Notes under the pieces: generated by a model | Told to the model about the DNA's origin: nothing | Databases searched by the model: none | The model's input: the letters and a program-made list of their open reading frames with translations, nothing else | NCBI RefSeq assembly: GCF_002104515.1 | Contig: NZ_NBOE01000011.1 | Location: forward strand, 62,001-126,000 | DNA length: 64,000 nt | Source: Colwellia polaris | GTDB taxonomy: Bacteria; Pseudomonadota; Gammaproteobacteria; Enterobacterales; Alteromonadaceae | Reading direction: 5' to 3' | Made by a program: the position numbers and the translations under genes | In this document: positions 28,561-39,197 of the stretch, one piece after another | Layout of the letters: each line of letters starts with the position of its first letter | How positions within the stretch are numbered: position 1 is the first letter of the stretch

Positions 28561-30723
28561 ATGAAAACGAAATTGGTAATAGCAATATCAAGCGCATTAG
28601 CGTTAATGGCTTGTGATGATGGCAGCGTAACAGGCTCAGAAGGAAATGCCGTCAGCTATGTCGAAATATCAGGAGATCCTACAACAGGAGAAACATTAAC
28701 ATCGACCATAAGCGATGGTAATGGTTTTGACCCTGCCAATGTAACTTACACTTGGGTTGCTGATAACAAAGTGCTCTCTGGCTCTACATCAAGTACATAC
28801 CTTCTTACAGATGCCGATGTAGGCTCTATGATTTCACTCGTCGTTAACTTCACAGACAACGATGGTAATGTTGAAAAAGCGATATCAGCCGAAACTGACG
28901 TTATTGAAGTTCCAGCAGTACCGAGTGCCGGTAGCGTTGCTATTACAGGCGATGCTTATGTAGACTTTGAACTAACAGCTGTTATTACCGACGAAAATGG
29001 CTCTGGTGACACGCCAATTACCTATGTATGGATGGCAGATGGCGTAGCAATTGCTGATGCTACCAGTGCAACATACATATTAACTGAAGCTGAACTCACT
29101 AAAACGATAACGGTTTCAGCTACCTATATTGATAATGATGACTTCCCAGAAGATACACTTTCTGATCCAACTGACCCAGTTATTGTAAAACCCGCAGATG
29201 TTGTAACCAGCCAAGTAGCTAAAATTACTGACACTATGGGTGTTGGCATTGGCGATGGCTCTACCGATACGGGTGAACTTAGATTTAAACTGAGCGATGA
29301 AAGTATTGACCCGCTAGTAACCGGCAAATTAAGTCTGGCATTTAGAAAAGAAGCGAATGCGGTAAACAACAATCCAAACGATACCGATACCGACTTTAAA
29401 GATGCCTATATTGGTATATTCGGCAGTAAAGTTAGTACCGGATACGAGCTGGTAGAATTAAGAGTTAAAGAAGGCAACTATGTAATTCGCGGCCAAGAAG
29501 GCACGGTTGATACAGACGCTACTTTTACAGGCGAAGAATGGGTTGATATAGATATCACCTGGGATGCAACAAATGCCAGTGCCTCACAAGCGCCATTAAT
29601 TACTTTAGCAATTAACGGAACACCTGTTTCAGCCGAAGCCTTTCCAACTTACGATAGTGGCAAAACAGACGGTAGTTTAGGTACCCACTTTGAAACTATT
29701 ATGAATGGTGTGCAACACATGACCTTCAGAATTGGCGATAACGACGCCACGGTTGCTACCGCATTTTACCTAGACGACATTAAGCTGTTTTCTGATGTAG
29801 CCGGTACAGTTGAAGTGTTTGCCGATAACTTTGAAGACTTTGCAGTTGATGACTCTCTTGATACTGACAACAGTGCATCACCTTATAACAGTTCAACCAA
29901 CGAAGCTGTTGTTGCTGAAGTCACCAGAGAAGGTGAAATTGGCAGCGACCCGAGTGATCCACCTGCCGATCCACCAGCGGATCCATCTGAAGGTAACTTA
30001 CAAGTCGCTAAAATTACCGATACCATGGGAGTAGGTATTGGCGATGGCTCTACCGATACGGGTGAATTAAGGTTTAAACTTAGCGATGAGAGTATTGCAT
30101 CGTTAGATGTCGGTAAACTAAGCGTATCATTTAGAAAAGAAGCAAATGCTGTAAATAATAACCCTAACGACACCGATACTGACTTTAAAGATGCTTATAT
30201 TGGCTTATTTGGTAGTAAAGTTAGCACCGGCTACGAGCTGGTAGAATTAAGAGTTAAAGAAGGTAACTATGTAATTCGTGGTCAAGAAGGCACGGTTGAT
30301 ACCGATGCAACATTTACCGGTACTGAATGGGTTGATATTGATATTACTTGGGATGCCAGTAACGCAAGTGCTACCCAAGCACCACTAATAACCTTATCAA
30401 TAAATGGTACGCCTGTTTCAGCTGAGGCTTTCCCGACTTATGATAGCGGTAAATCAGACGGTAGTTTAGGTACTCATTTTGAAACGATTATGGACGGCGT
30501 TCAGTACTTGGCATTCAGAATTGGCGACAATGATGCCACCGTAGCCACTGCATTCTACATAGACGATATTAAACTATATTCTGATTTAGCAGGCACAACA
30601 GAAGTATTTTCAGATGACTTTGAAAGTACAAGTTATGCAGTAGGTGGTTCTCTTGATACCGACAACCCTGCTTCGCCTTACAACAGCTCAACAAACGAAG
30701 CTATTGTAGCCGACAGATTATAA
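28561..30723 (+). CDS. Large lipoprotein with Ig-like repeats and a duplicated unknown domain
   Basis: 720 residues, lipoprotein signal with Cys18 (LALMAC). Two bacterial Ig-like repeats span roughly residues 30-120 and 122-215 (both with TYTW- or TYVW- and YLLTDADVG/YILTEAEL elements). Two near-identical copies of an approximately 235-residue domain follow, at 218-453 and 481-718, joined by an Asp/Pro-rich linker. The domain (AKITDTMGVGIGDGSTDTGE; AYIGIFGSKVSTGYELVELR; FYLDDIKLFSD) looks like a beta-sandwich of the laminin-G or carbohydrate-binding kind. Lying between two alginate lyases, it probably binds alginate at the cell surface; this is inference from position. Confidence 0.8.
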   Translation: MKTKLVIAISSALALMACDDGSVTGSEGNAVSYVEISGDPTTGETLTSTISDGNGFDPANVTYTWVADNKVLSGSTSSTYLLTDADVGSMISLVVNFTDNDGNVEKAISAETDVIEVPAVPSAGSVAITGDAYVDFELTAVITDENGSGDTPITYVWMADGVAIADATSATYILTEAELTKTITVSATYIDNDDFPEDTLSDPTDPVIVKPADVVTSQVAKITDTMGVGIGDGSTDTGELRFKLSDESIDPLVTGKLSLAFRKEANAVNNNPNDTDTDFKDAYIGIFGSKVSTGYELVELRVKEGNYVIRGQEGTVDTDATFTGEEWVDIDITWDATNASASQAPLITLAINGTPVSAEAFPTYDSGKTDGSLGTHFETIMNGVQHMTFRIGDNDATVATAFYLDDIKLFSDVAGTVEVFADNFEDFAVDDSLDTDNSASPYNSSTNEAVVAEVTREGEIGSDPSDPPADPPADPSEGNLQVAKITDTMGVGIGDGSTDTGELRFKLSDESIASLDVGKLSVSFRKEANAVNNNPNDTDTDFKDAYIGLFGSKVSTGYELVELRVKEGNYVIRGQEGTVDTDATFTGTEWVDIDITWDASNASATQAPLITLSINGTPVSAEAFPTYDSGKSDGSLGTHFETIMDGVQYLAFRIGDNDATVATAFYIDDIKLYSDLAGTTEVFSDDFESTSYAVGGSLDTDNPASPYNSSTNEAIVADRL
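29212..30714 (+). repeat. Tandem duplication of about 0.7 kb inside the lipoprotein gene
   Basis: Sequence from 29212 recurs from 30001 (offset 789 bases), with long stretches differing mainly at third codon positions. Copy 1 runs to about 29919 and copy 2 to about 30714. Synonymous drift with conserved protein shows that both copies are under selection. Confidence 0.9.
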
Positions 30724-30764
30724 GCAATTAACAAATTGAAATAGCAGTATTAATAACGAATAAA

Positions 30765-30792
30765 ATGGCGCTTATGTTAGCGCTATTTTTTT
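30765..30792 (+). terminator. Intrinsic terminator of the lipoprotein gene
   Basis: 8-base stem (atggcgct 30765-30772 with agcgctat 30779-30786, one G-T pair), 6-base loop, then seven T. Confidence 0.85.
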
Positions 30793-30878
30793 GTAAAAGT
30801 TTTAGCCAATAAAGTGAACAACTTATCGGCTTTGGTTATTTTAATGCGAAGTATCACTCATTATAAAAGGTAAACAAA

Positions 30879-31829
30879 ATGCTATCCCCTATTAAAAGCT
30901 TATTAAGCATTACGTTATTTTTAGCGTTAAGCGGACAAAATTACCTGCAGGCAGCAGAGATAAAAAACAGCCGAAACGAAGTTATTACACTTGATTCAAC
31001 AGCAAGGCCCGCTGATAACTTTGACTTATCTGACTGGAGCATCAGCTTACCCGTTGATACCAATAAAGATGGTATTGCTGACAACGTGCCCGAAACTTAC
31101 CTTGCTAAAGGCTTATCAATAAAACCCTTATTTTATACCGCCGAAGACGGTGGTATGGTTTTCACCGCGCCAATTCAAGGACCTAAAACCTCTAAAAACA
31201 CCAAATATACCCGCAGCGAATTAAGAGAAATGCTACGCAAAGGTGACTTAAGAGTTAAAACCAAAGGTATTACTGAAAATAACTGGGTATTTAGCACAGC
31301 AAAGCGCAATGTAAGAAAAAAATCAGGCGGAGTTGATGGCACCTTAGACGCCACTTTAGCAGTGAATCATGTCACCACTTCCGGCGACGACAAACAAGTG
31401 GGTAGAGTAATAATAGGCCAAATTCATGCCACAAAAGACGAACCCGTTCGCTTATATTATCGCAAGTTACCTCATAACGACAAAGGCGTAATATACATGG
31501 CACACGAACCATTAAAGGGCAAAGGCAAAGAACAGTGGTACAACCTTATTGGTTCTCGCGCTAGCAATGCAAAAAATCCTGAAGATGGCATTGCCCTAAA
31601 CGAAGTATTTAGTTATCGCATTAATGTTGAAGGTGACAAATTAACCGTTACCATTATTCGCCAAGGAAAAGCCAACATAGTACAAGAAGTAGATATGAGT
31701 AATAGCGGTTATGATAAAAGCGACCAATATATGTACTTTAAAGCTGGGGTTTATAATCAAAATAATACCGGTGAAGCTAACGACTACGTTCAAGCTACTT
31801 TTTACCAGTTAGAAAATAGTCATAACTAG
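30879..31829 (+). CDS. Alginate lyase, PL7 family, secreted
   Basis: 316 residues with a cleavable signal peptide (ending about LQAAEI) and a single PL7 domain starting near residue 45 (FDLSDWSISLPVD). The signatures are YTRSELREMLRKG, GQIHATKDE and YFKAGVYNQNN. It is a close relative of the catalytic half of the lyase at 26755 but lacks the binding domain and the lipid anchor, so it probably acts soluble in the periplasm or outside. The QIH motif is associated with lyases acting on guluronate-containing blocks. Confidence 0.92.
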   Translation: MLSPIKSLLSITLFLALSGQNYLQAAEIKNSRNEVITLDSTARPADNFDLSDWSISLPVDTNKDGIADNVPETYLAKGLSIKPLFYTAEDGGMVFTAPIQGPKTSKNTKYTRSELREMLRKGDLRVKTKGITENNWVFSTAKRNVRKKSGGVDGTLDATLAVNHVTTSGDDKQVGRVIIGQIHATKDEPVRLYYRKLPHNDKGVIYMAHEPLKGKGKEQWYNLIGSRASNAKNPEDGIALNEVFSYRINVEGDKLTVTIIRQGKANIVQEVDMSNSGYDKSDQYMYFKAGVYNQNNTGEANDYVQATFYQLENSHN

Positions 31830-32490
31830 TTAACAGCCAGCACTGTTTTAAGCACTTTAGCTTTAAGTGATAACAAAGTAAAAATCAAAAAAATGCATAA
31901 AGTTAAACCCGTTTGTTACTACTAATAAACGGGGTTAATTGACTAAAGCTAGCGTTATTTCAATAATTGGCCTGCTGTTCATTTTATGCGCCTAAGCTTT
32001 TAATAAGTTTTGATTAGTAAAATTATTTTTCATAAAGCATAGATGTTATTGATAAAAGTTACAGAATACCCTCCCCCTCCACAGTTACTCACCTAAGCTA
32101 TATGCTTTTTCAAAATAAACATGTATAGCTCTGCTTATTGTTCATCACCTTATACCTGTAAATTTATTATAAATATTAAAATATAAAAAAAGCGTGCTAA
32201 AAAACATCAGGGTAAACTAACTCACACTAAAGATTAATTTCAGTTAGTTTAACCTGTTACAACATGTAATAATTGTTGTATTCAGCAAAGAAAGTGAACT
32301 TACAAGGTAGGCGAAGCCATACATTATATTTTGATTTTGTATAACAACACTTGAAATATATACGTAATTTTTTACTTGAAAATAAATAACTCCAAAAAAT
32401 TGTACTGAAAGCCAAATACTAGGTCCGAACCTTCTCATTTATCGGACCAATAATAAAAAGATATTACGCCTTAGGCGTTAGGATGTTACT
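31830..32490. other. Intergenic region between alginate lyase and TonB receptor
   Basis: About 660 bases without a gene. Hairpins at about 31903-31938 (ttaaacccgttt with aaacggggttaa, one mismatch) and 32208-32255 are visible; the first may end the lyase transcript, and the second lies in the possible leader of the receptor gene. A small acgcc-tta-ggcgt dyad at 32466-32478 is directly before the ribosome site. Confidence 0.45.
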
Positions 32491-34584
32491 TTGAAAATAA
32501 ATGCCATTACTTTCTCCCTTCTACTTACCAGTATGCCAACACTTGCACAAATCCCAGTAACATCAGTCGATGTAAACACGCCAAGGGTTGAAAATAATAA
32601 AGCGCTACAGCCAATAGAACAAATTACCGTAACCGCAACTCGCAGTAAAAACAGCTTGAATACGCTTGATAGCAACCTGTCAGTGGTAACAGCTGACGAT
32701 ATAGCTTTTATCAATCAGCAACATATAAACCAAGCTATTGTACGCGTACCTGGCGGCTGGATAAGCAGAGGCAACGGGCAAGAACATTTAACGGCTATTC
32801 GCTCACCTGTATTAACCGGTGCAGGCGGTTGTGGCGCGTTTTACATCGCACAAGATGGCATTTCTTTACGAGCGCCAGGGTTTTGTAATGCCAACCAATT
32901 ATTTGACGCTAACACTGAACAAGCGGCTCGTATTGAAGTATTACGAGGTCCTTCAAGCACGCTTTATGGCTCAAATGCCGTACATGGAGTTATCAATGTT
33001 ATTACCCCAAACCCATTTGAACAATCAAACGCTTATGTCGGCGCAACTTTAGGGCCAAACGACTACCTTAGTGGTCAATTTTCAGCAGGAAAAACAGGCC
33101 AACAACATGCTTTTATGGTTTATGGTAATTTAAGTCATGATGGCGGTTATAAAGACGACAGCGGTTTTGAACAACAAAAATTAAATGTTATCCATCAATT
33201 TCAAGATGCTCAATTCAATATTAAAAGTGTGTTCAGCGTGACTAATTTAAACCAAGAAACCGCTGGGTTTATTAATGGTGAAAACGCTTATCAAAACAAA
33301 AGTGTTAAACGCAACAATCCGAATCCTGAAGCATTTAGAGATAATAAAAGTGTTAAAGCCTACAGTGAAATTTCTTATAACATCGACGATACAAGTAACG
33401 TCAGTATTACCCCTTACCTGCGCTATACCGATATGGCGTTTCTTCAACACTTTTTACCGTGGAAATCACTAGAAGAGAACAGCCAAAAAGGGCTAGGCAT
33501 TAAATCGCAATATGAAAAAGAATACCAAAGCTTAACTTGGTTAATTGGGCTTGACGTTGACCTAACGCAAGGCGAATTAATTGAATCACAAGCCGATGAC
33601 TTTTCACCCACAATACCGCAAGGCGAGCATTATAATTACGATGTTAATGCACAAGTTTACTCACCATTTGCTAAAGTAAATTGGACGGTTTCAGACCAAC
33701 TATTTTTAAGTGCAGGTTTACGCTACGAGCACACGAAATACGATTACGATAATAAACTCAGTAACGGTAGTGCATGCGAGGCTGGTATAAGTAATTGCCG
33801 ATTTACCCGCCCTAGTGATCAAAATACAAAATTTGACGAAGTGTCATATCAATTTGGCGGTCACTATTTTCTGAGTGAACAACATACAACTTATGCCCAA
33901 TACTCAACCGGCTACCGTGCTCCACAAGCAACCGAGCTATTTCGCCTGCAAGCTGGGCAAAGTGTTACAGACCTAAAACCTGAACAAGTTGACTCTATAG
34001 AACTAGGCGTTCGCGGCCAAACACAGCGTTTTTTCTACGATGTTAGTGCATTTACTATGAATAAAAAGCACTTTATCTTTCAAGATACCAACCGACAAAT
34101 CATCAGCAATGGTGAAACTAGCCATAACGGTATTGAATTCGCCTTAGGTTATCAATTACCAAAAGGCTTTTATCTTAAAGCCAACGGTACCTTAGCTAAT
34201 CATAGCTACGAAAGCTCATTAACGCTGAGTCGCGAAAACATCAATGGCAATGAAATTGATACCGCACCACAACACATGGGTAGTGTACAATTGGGCTGGC
34301 AAGGTGCACAAGAAAGCAAAGTTGAACTTGAATGGGCGCACTTAGGAAACTACTACCTTAACCCCGAAAACACAGCACAATATAAGGGGCATAACCTATT
34401 AAACTTACGTGCTAGCACTAAAATTAATAATCGTTTAACGATAAGCGCACGCGTTTTAAATATAGCTAATGAAGATTACGCAGAACGCGCCGACTTTGGC
34501 TTTGGCAGTTATCGATATTTTGTTGGCGAGCCACGTTCAGTTTTCGTTTCATTAACTTACGAGTTTAACCATAAAAGCGGCTAA
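32491..34584 (+). CDS. TonB-dependent outer-membrane receptor
   Basis: 697 residues starting at TTG 32491, with agga about seven bases upstream; no better in-frame ATG is near. After a signal peptide (MPTLAQ) comes the TonB box region EQITVTATRS, a plug with RIEVLRGPSSTLYGSNAVHGVI and a 22-strand barrel ending in LTYEFNHKSG. The C-terminal half resembles siderophore or vitamin receptors (YSTGYRAPQATELFRL). Two cysteine pairs in loops (GAGGCGAFY / GFCNA; SACEAGISNCRF) are likely disulfides. The ligand is unknown; it follows the alginate genes but is separated by 660 bases. Confidence 0.9.
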   Translation: MKINAITFSLLLTSMPTLAQIPVTSVDVNTPRVENNKALQPIEQITVTATRSKNSLNTLDSNLSVVTADDIAFINQQHINQAIVRVPGGWISRGNGQEHLTAIRSPVLTGAGGCGAFYIAQDGISLRAPGFCNANQLFDANTEQAARIEVLRGPSSTLYGSNAVHGVINVITPNPFEQSNAYVGATLGPNDYLSGQFSAGKTGQQHAFMVYGNLSHDGGYKDDSGFEQQKLNVIHQFQDAQFNIKSVFSVTNLNQETAGFINGENAYQNKSVKRNNPNPEAFRDNKSVKAYSEISYNIDDTSNVSITPYLRYTDMAFLQHFLPWKSLEENSQKGLGIKSQYEKEYQSLTWLIGLDVDLTQGELIESQADDFSPTIPQGEHYNYDVNAQVYSPFAKVNWTVSDQLFLSAGLRYEHTKYDYDNKLSNGSACEAGISNCRFTRPSDQNTKFDEVSYQFGGHYFLSEQHTTYAQYSTGYRAPQATELFRLQAGQSVTDLKPEQVDSIELGVRGQTQRFFYDVSAFTMNKKHFIFQDTNRQIISNGETSHNGIEFALGYQLPKGFYLKANGTLANHSYESSLTLSRENINGNEIDTAPQHMGSVQLGWQGAQESKVELEWAHLGNYYLNPENTAQYKGHNLLNLRASTKINNRLTISARVLNIANEDYAERADFGFGSYRYFVGEPRSVFVSLTYEFNHKSG

Positions 34585-34594
34585 GCAAAAATAA

Positions 34595-34628
34595 ACCACA
34601 ATTTATTCTACAACGAATAAATTGTGGT
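34595..34628 (+). terminator. Hairpin after the TonB receptor
   Basis: A 14-base perfect stem (34595-34608 with 34615-34628) with a 6-base loop lies 10 bases past the stop codon. No T-run follows. Confidence 0.55.
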
Positions 34629-34815
34629 ACCCCTTACCTCAAATTATTTTTAATAATTCATCTTTAATCAACAAAAAACTCAATACAAGATAGAAAACAA
34701 ATATTATAATAAATATTCAAACCAATAAATTAATTGCCATTTTACTGCTAGCTTAGTAAATGTTGCTCAATTTATTTTACCTCTTATTTATTGCATACAG
34801 TGATCTTACACATTT

Positions 34816-35961
34816 ATGTTTAAAAAACTTATTAGTAAAATATTTAAAAAGAAAGCCGCTAACAGCACTAATTTATATTATTTTGAAGATCTTAAAAAAA
34901 GCGAAGCCCCAAAAGAAAAGGTATCGCCTGACATTCAGCACAACATTCAGCACAACATTCAGCAAAGCAATAGCGCTGATAACCATACCAATAATCAACC
35001 GTTAAGGTACTTCTCGTTTGAAGAAGAATACCACCAAGCTTTTTATGATTATTTGTTTGGCATGCCTAACAGCTTCACATCATCACATAACGACGAATTA
35101 TCTGAATTTATTTCTGATAAGGTTGAAAGCTTATTACAAAATCCAAAGTTGATCCTCGACGCCCTGCCGATACTTCCCATGTCGTTAACAAAAATAATTG
35201 AGCAATTAAATAATGACGACTTTGACGCTGACGAACTTATTTCATTAATTCAGCAAGAACCCGCCATCGCGGCAAAAGTATTAGAGCTTGCCAATTCAAC
35301 TTACTATAATCGCAATGGCAAAGAAGTTATTGATCTTAAGTCAGCGTTTATGGTGTTAGGTGCACAAGGTCTTTCAGAAGGTGTTATCAACGGTTTTGTG
35401 AATAAACTTGTACCACAATCAAGTATTTACTTTCGTCAGTACGGGCAAAAAATTTGGCAACATAGCTTGTCTACAGGCGTTAACGCTAAAACACTAGTAT
35501 CGAAGTCGAATATTAAAAACGATGCTGCCCAAGCCTACTTTATTGGACTAATTTCTAATTTAGGCGACGTTATTATTTACCAACTTATGATTGATGCGTT
35601 TGACGTGGTGCACCCTGACTGCCAACCTAACTCAACATTATTTAAAAGTGTTATGGCAAAAAATTCAAAAAAACTCACTTATTTTATCGCTAAGCATTGG
35701 AACTTCCCATCTTCTATCCTGGAAGTTCTAGCGTTACAAACCAAAGTAAAGCGTGCAGCATTATTACCCGCATTACATCAAAAGCTCCCTATTGCTTGCT
35801 ACGTTTACGAAGCAAAACTGATCAGTGAATTACAGCTAAGAATGACAAAAGAAACGCTTGCAGACGACTACATAGACGAAATTAAAACATCGTTACTCTT
35901 TACTGATGAAGCAACTGATTATTTGAATTTAGTGATAAGTAAAAATAAAATAGAATCGTAA
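34816..35961 (+). CDS. HDOD-domain protein
   Basis: 381 residues, presumed cytoplasmic regulator. The HDOD domain covers about residues 115-320 (LPILPMSLTKIIEQLNN, IQQEPAIAAKVLELANSTYYN, AYFIGLISNLGDVII). These are catalytically dead relatives of HD phosphohydrolases, often linked to chemotaxis and second-messenger signalling. The N-terminal 80 residues are basic then low-complexity, including a 12-base tandem repeat (QHNI units, 34932-34967). It stands alone upstream of a chemoreceptor. Confidence 0.85.
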   Translation: MFKKLISKIFKKKAANSTNLYYFEDLKKSEAPKEKVSPDIQHNIQHNIQQSNSADNHTNNQPLRYFSFEEEYHQAFYDYLFGMPNSFTSSHNDELSEFISDKVESLLQNPKLILDALPILPMSLTKIIEQLNNDDFDADELISLIQQEPAIAAKVLELANSTYYNRNGKEVIDLKSAFMVLGAQGLSEGVINGFVNKLVPQSSIYFRQYGQKIWQHSLSTGVNAKTLVSKSNIKNDAAQAYFIGLISNLGDVIIYQLMIDAFDVVHPDCQPNSTLFKSVMAKNSKKLTYFIAKHWNFPSSILEVLALQTKVKRAALLPALHQKLPIACYVYEAKLISELQLRMTKETLADDYIDEIKTSLLFTDEATDYLNLVISKNKIES

Positions 35962-36280
35962 AACAGCAACAAACTAAGTTTTATTTAACCATAAAACCTA
36001 GCAGTGCTATTTATTTTTTTGCAACCTTAAGCTTTTTACGGCTGTGCTATCTCACTGTAACATCAACTATAATTTAAAAATTAATGGCTAGATTTAATAT
36101 TTTTTCTATACTGAAAATACGCTTAGATTTAGGGATGTAGACACTTTATACAAAAATAAACATCAAAGGGACAAGCTCAAATTTATTCACTTAATTTGCT
36201 CCCTATTTTGTCCTTTATATTTTGTATAACTAACGTCGACTAACTGTTAAGTCTGAATACTCTTACTCAAAGGATAAGTT
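35962..36280. other. Intergenic region before the chemoreceptor
   Basis: About 320 bases without a gene. An imperfect long inverted structure is visible: ttatacaaaa (36146-36155) pairs with ttttgtataa (36220-36229), and inside it aaagggacaa (36165-36174) pairs, with one bulge, with ttgtccttt (36208-36216). It could be a leader structure or a degenerate repeat. Confidence 0.4.
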
Positions 36281-38263
36281 GTGACATTTTCTGATATCTC
36301 TTTCAAAAATAAAATATTTATTATACTAGCGCTACCCCTTTTTGGCTTTATCTGGCTAAGTGCATTAACCATAAAACATAATTACTCGATTAATAATGAA
36401 ATGGAAACACTTGCTCAGTTAACTCAGCTTTCTATTACCTACAGCGAATTAGTACACGAGCTACAGAAAGAACGAGGAGCTACCGCTGGTTTTTTAAGCT
36501 CTGCAGGAAAAAAGTTCAATAATACACTGAGTAAACAACGAAAAATAAGTGACGAAAAGAATGCAGGTCGTACGTCGTTTTTAGAACAAAACAGTTTTGA
36601 AGATAAATCAATCGTTGAGTTGAATAATACTATAACGTTAGAGCTGAACAAGCTTGACTCAATACGCACTAGAGTAACTAATTTAAATATTGATAGTGCA
36701 TCGGCAATCGGCTTTTATACTAACCTCAATAGTAAACTACTTTCTGTATCAGCTATCATTGCAGAGCTCAGTACTGACGCCCATTTAACTGAGCAAACTT
36801 TTGCCTACTATAATTTCTTACAAGGTAAAGAGCGCGCCGGAATTGAGCGAGCAGTAATGAGCAGTACTTTCATCCTCGATGAATTTAAAGCTGGTGTTTT
36901 TGTTAAATTTATAACTTTAGTAACAGAGCAAAATACCTATATCGACAATTTTTTAGCGACTACAAGCACCGAAAATGCACAATATTATCAAGAGCAAACA
37001 GCTAACCCTGCCGTAGAAGAAATTATCAGAATGCGCAATATAGCCAAAAGCGTTAATGCTAATTTTTCAATTGACGCCCTTTATTGGTTTGAACAGGCAA
37101 CAAAAAGAATTGGACTGCTTAAAAAGGTTGAAGATCACGTTGCCAACAACTTGCTTTTATTAGCTAAAACCAACTATAACAAAGCAAATACAACCTTACT
37201 TATAAATATATTTACCAGCGTGTTTGTGCTGGTTTTAGTGACAATAGTAACCACAATATCAATTAAAGATTTAACCTCAAGAGTCAATGAACTGACTTCT
37301 GTTTTAAGCAAAGTAAGAGATAAAAATGATCTTTCTGTTCGAACTAAACTTCAAGGTAAAAGTGAATTCGGCCAAATTTCTCTTGCTTTAAACCTTACCC
37401 TTGAACAATTTACAAATACCATTAATGAAATTTCAAACACTAGCCATACCTTATCTGCCGCAGCAGAAGAGACCTCAGTAACCTGTGAGTATAACGCCAG
37501 CACACTAGAAGATCAGCAAGTAGGAATAGGCGCTATTGCGACCGCAGTTGAGCAACTATCAGCCACGGTAAAAGAAGTTGCTTCTAGTACTCAAGCAACA
37601 GCAAATTCAGCTCAAGAAGCCGACATACAAGCAAAGAATGGTCTTGACGTGGTAAAAGCATCGTATAACTCAATTGAAGCTTTATCTCATGAAATTGAAA
37701 GCTTAGCCGAAAAAATTAATAACTTGCACACCAGTAGCGGTAACATAACCAAAGTTGTTGATGTAATTAAATCTGTTGCAGAGCAAACAAATTTATTAGC
37801 ACTTAATGCTGCTATTGAAGCTGCCCGGGCGGGCGAGCAAGGCCGTGGTTTTGCGGTTGTAGCAGATGAAGTAAGAACCTTAGCGCAGAGAACTCAACAG
37901 TCTACCTTAGAAATTGAATCTTTCATCGGTTCTTTACAAACAGATGCAATAGCGGCCCATCAAGTAATTGAACAAAGCCAACAAAAAGCCATAATAGCGG
38001 TAGATAGCTCAAAGAATGTCGAGCATAGCCTACAAGATCTAACCAATTCCATAAGTACTATCTTCTCTATGACAGAGCAAGTTGCCACCGTAATTGAAGA
38101 ACAATCAACAGTGACTCAAAACGTTGCAAAAAACATTATAGATATAGAACAAAAATCGACAGCAACCGCAACGGGTGCTGCCCAAATAGCAGCAACAGCA
38201 AAAGAACAAGCTTGCCTAGCCACCACAATGCAAAATCTTGCGAACCGCTTTCGGGTTGGGTAA
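36281..38263 (+). CDS. Methyl-accepting chemotaxis protein with NIT sensor domain
   Basis: 660 residues from GTG 36281 (aaagga seven bases upstream). A transmembrane helix near residues 10-28 is followed by a periplasmic helical domain (about 45-290) with [18 protein letters not shown], the mark of the nitrate/nitrite-sensing NIT family. A second membrane helix lies near 300-325, then HAMP, then the signalling domain with the hairpin tip [34 protein letters not shown]. By family it signals to CheA/CheW. The ligand (nitrate, nitrite or another) is inferred only from the domain. Confidence 0.92.
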   Translation: MTFSDISFKNKIFIILALPLFGFIWLSALTIKHNYSINNEMETLAQLTQLSITYSELVHELQKERGATAGFLSSAGKKFNNTLSKQRKISDEKNAGRTSFLEQNSFEDKSIVELNNTITLELNKLDSIRTRVTNLNIDSASAIGFYTNLNSKLLSVSAIIAELSTDAHLTEQTFAYYNFLQGKERAGIERAVMSSTFILDEFKAGVFVKFITLVTEQNTYIDNFLATTSTENAQYYQEQTANPAVEEIIRMRNIAKSVNANFSIDALYWFEQATKRIGLLKKVEDHVANNLLLLAKTNYNKANTTLLINIFTSVFVLVLVTIVTTISIKDLTSRVNELTSVLSKVRDKNDLSVRTKLQGKSEFGQISLALNLTLEQFTNTINEISNTSHTLSAAAEETSVTCEYNASTLEDQQVGIGAIATAVEQLSATVKEVASSTQATANSAQEADIQAKNGLDVVKASYNSIEALSHEIESLAEKINNLHTSSGNITKVVDVIKSVAEQTNLLALNAAIEAARAGEQGRGFAVVADEVRTLAQRTQQSTLEIESFIGSLQTDAIAAHQVIEQSQQKAIIAVDSSKNVEHSLQDLTNSISTIFSMTEQVATVIEEQSTVTQNVAKNIIDIEQKSTATATGAAQIAATAKEQACLATTMQNLANRFRVG

Positions 38264-38331
38264 AACACTAATGATGCACTAATACACCGAATAGATAAGT
38301 GGGGGACGCTAAAATAGCCCCCTGCTTTCAA

Positions 38332-38991
38332 CTAACGTTTTAAGTACTGATTAAAGTCAACATCGCTACACCCTAACACGACTTTAACGCGATTAGACGC
38401 ACCTAACTTCTTCAAAATTGAAGAAACATGTGACTTAACTGTAGTCTCAGAAATATGTAAATTAAAACCAATTTGTTTGTTTGCTTCGCCTTTAGTTAAA
38501 TGTTTTAACACAATTAATTCACGACGAGTAAGTAATGAGATGTTTTCTGGGGCAACTTGAAATTCTTTTTTTGTACTAGTGTCGTTAACTTGCGAGCGCA
38601 TAATATCTGAAGGCAAATAGACATTACCTTGAAATACACTGTCTATTGCTTCCCCAATAATATCTTTAGAAGAAGATTTGGAAATAAAGCCCACTGCGCC
38701 ATAAGAAATAGTTTGTAATATTTTCTGCTTTTCTTGCTCTGCTGATACGATTACAACAGGCGCTGTAGGGCATTCGTTACGAATATCTAGCAAACCATTA
38801 AGGCTCGACATGCCAGGCATATTCAAGTCTAAAAGTATTAAATCTATATCATCGTTTTCTTTCACAAATGCTAATGTTGACTCAACATCTTCCGTTTCAT
38901 AGGTCGTTGAACCAGGAAACTTTATGCCTATAATATTAACGATTGCATCTCTAAAAAGCGGATGATCATCTGCAACCAAAATTTTATACAT
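38332..38991 (-). CDS. LuxR-type response regulator, AgmR/ErbR-like
   Basis: 219 residues. Receiver domain with Asp8-Asp9, phospho-acceptor Asp55 (LILLDLNMPGM) and Lys in GFISKSS. The LuxR helix-turn-helix lies at about 150-210 (LTRRELIVLKHLTKGEANKQ). The wording ADDHPLFRDAI, VVIVSAEQEKQ and GNVYLPSDIM closely follows the Pseudomonas AgmR/ErbR/PedR1 regulators of PQQ ethanol oxidation as I know them. It sits at one end of the PQQ island, so it is a good candidate for its activator. Partner kinase not adjacent; the hybrid kinase at 58333 is a candidate. Confidence 0.88.
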   Translation of the reverse strand: MYKILVADDHPLFRDAIVNIIGIKFPGSTTYETEDVESTLAFVKENDDIDLILLDLNMPGMSSLNGLLDIRNECPTAPVVIVSAEQEKQKILQTISYGAVGFISKSSSKDIIGEAIDSVFQGNVYLPSDIMRSQVNDTSTKKEFQVAPENISLLTRRELIVLKHLTKGEANKQIGFNLHISETTVKSHVSSILKKLGASNRVKVVLGCSDVDFNQYLKR

Positions 38992-39101
38992 AAAAGCACT
39001 ACCGTAAAATGAATAAGCGGCCTAACCATAACAGGTTACCGTTAATAATTTAACCCTCCTAAAGTTGTAGAAAACTCATCTTTTGGTGTGCCTACCGTTG
39101 A

Positions 39102-39145
39102 AAAACGCAATAATTGTTCTTTGTCTAGCTCCAGTATTGCGTTTT
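39102..39145 (-). terminator. Terminator of the porin gene
   Basis: On the minus strand aaaacgcaata (39135-39145) pairs with tattgcgtttt (39102-39112) across a 22-base loop, and the second arm runs into a T-run. It is about 50 bases past the porin stop. Confidence 0.6.
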
Positions 39146-39197
39146 CCAAGTATTTATATATTTTATTGAAATGTACTTAAAGTATTATGAATCACTA

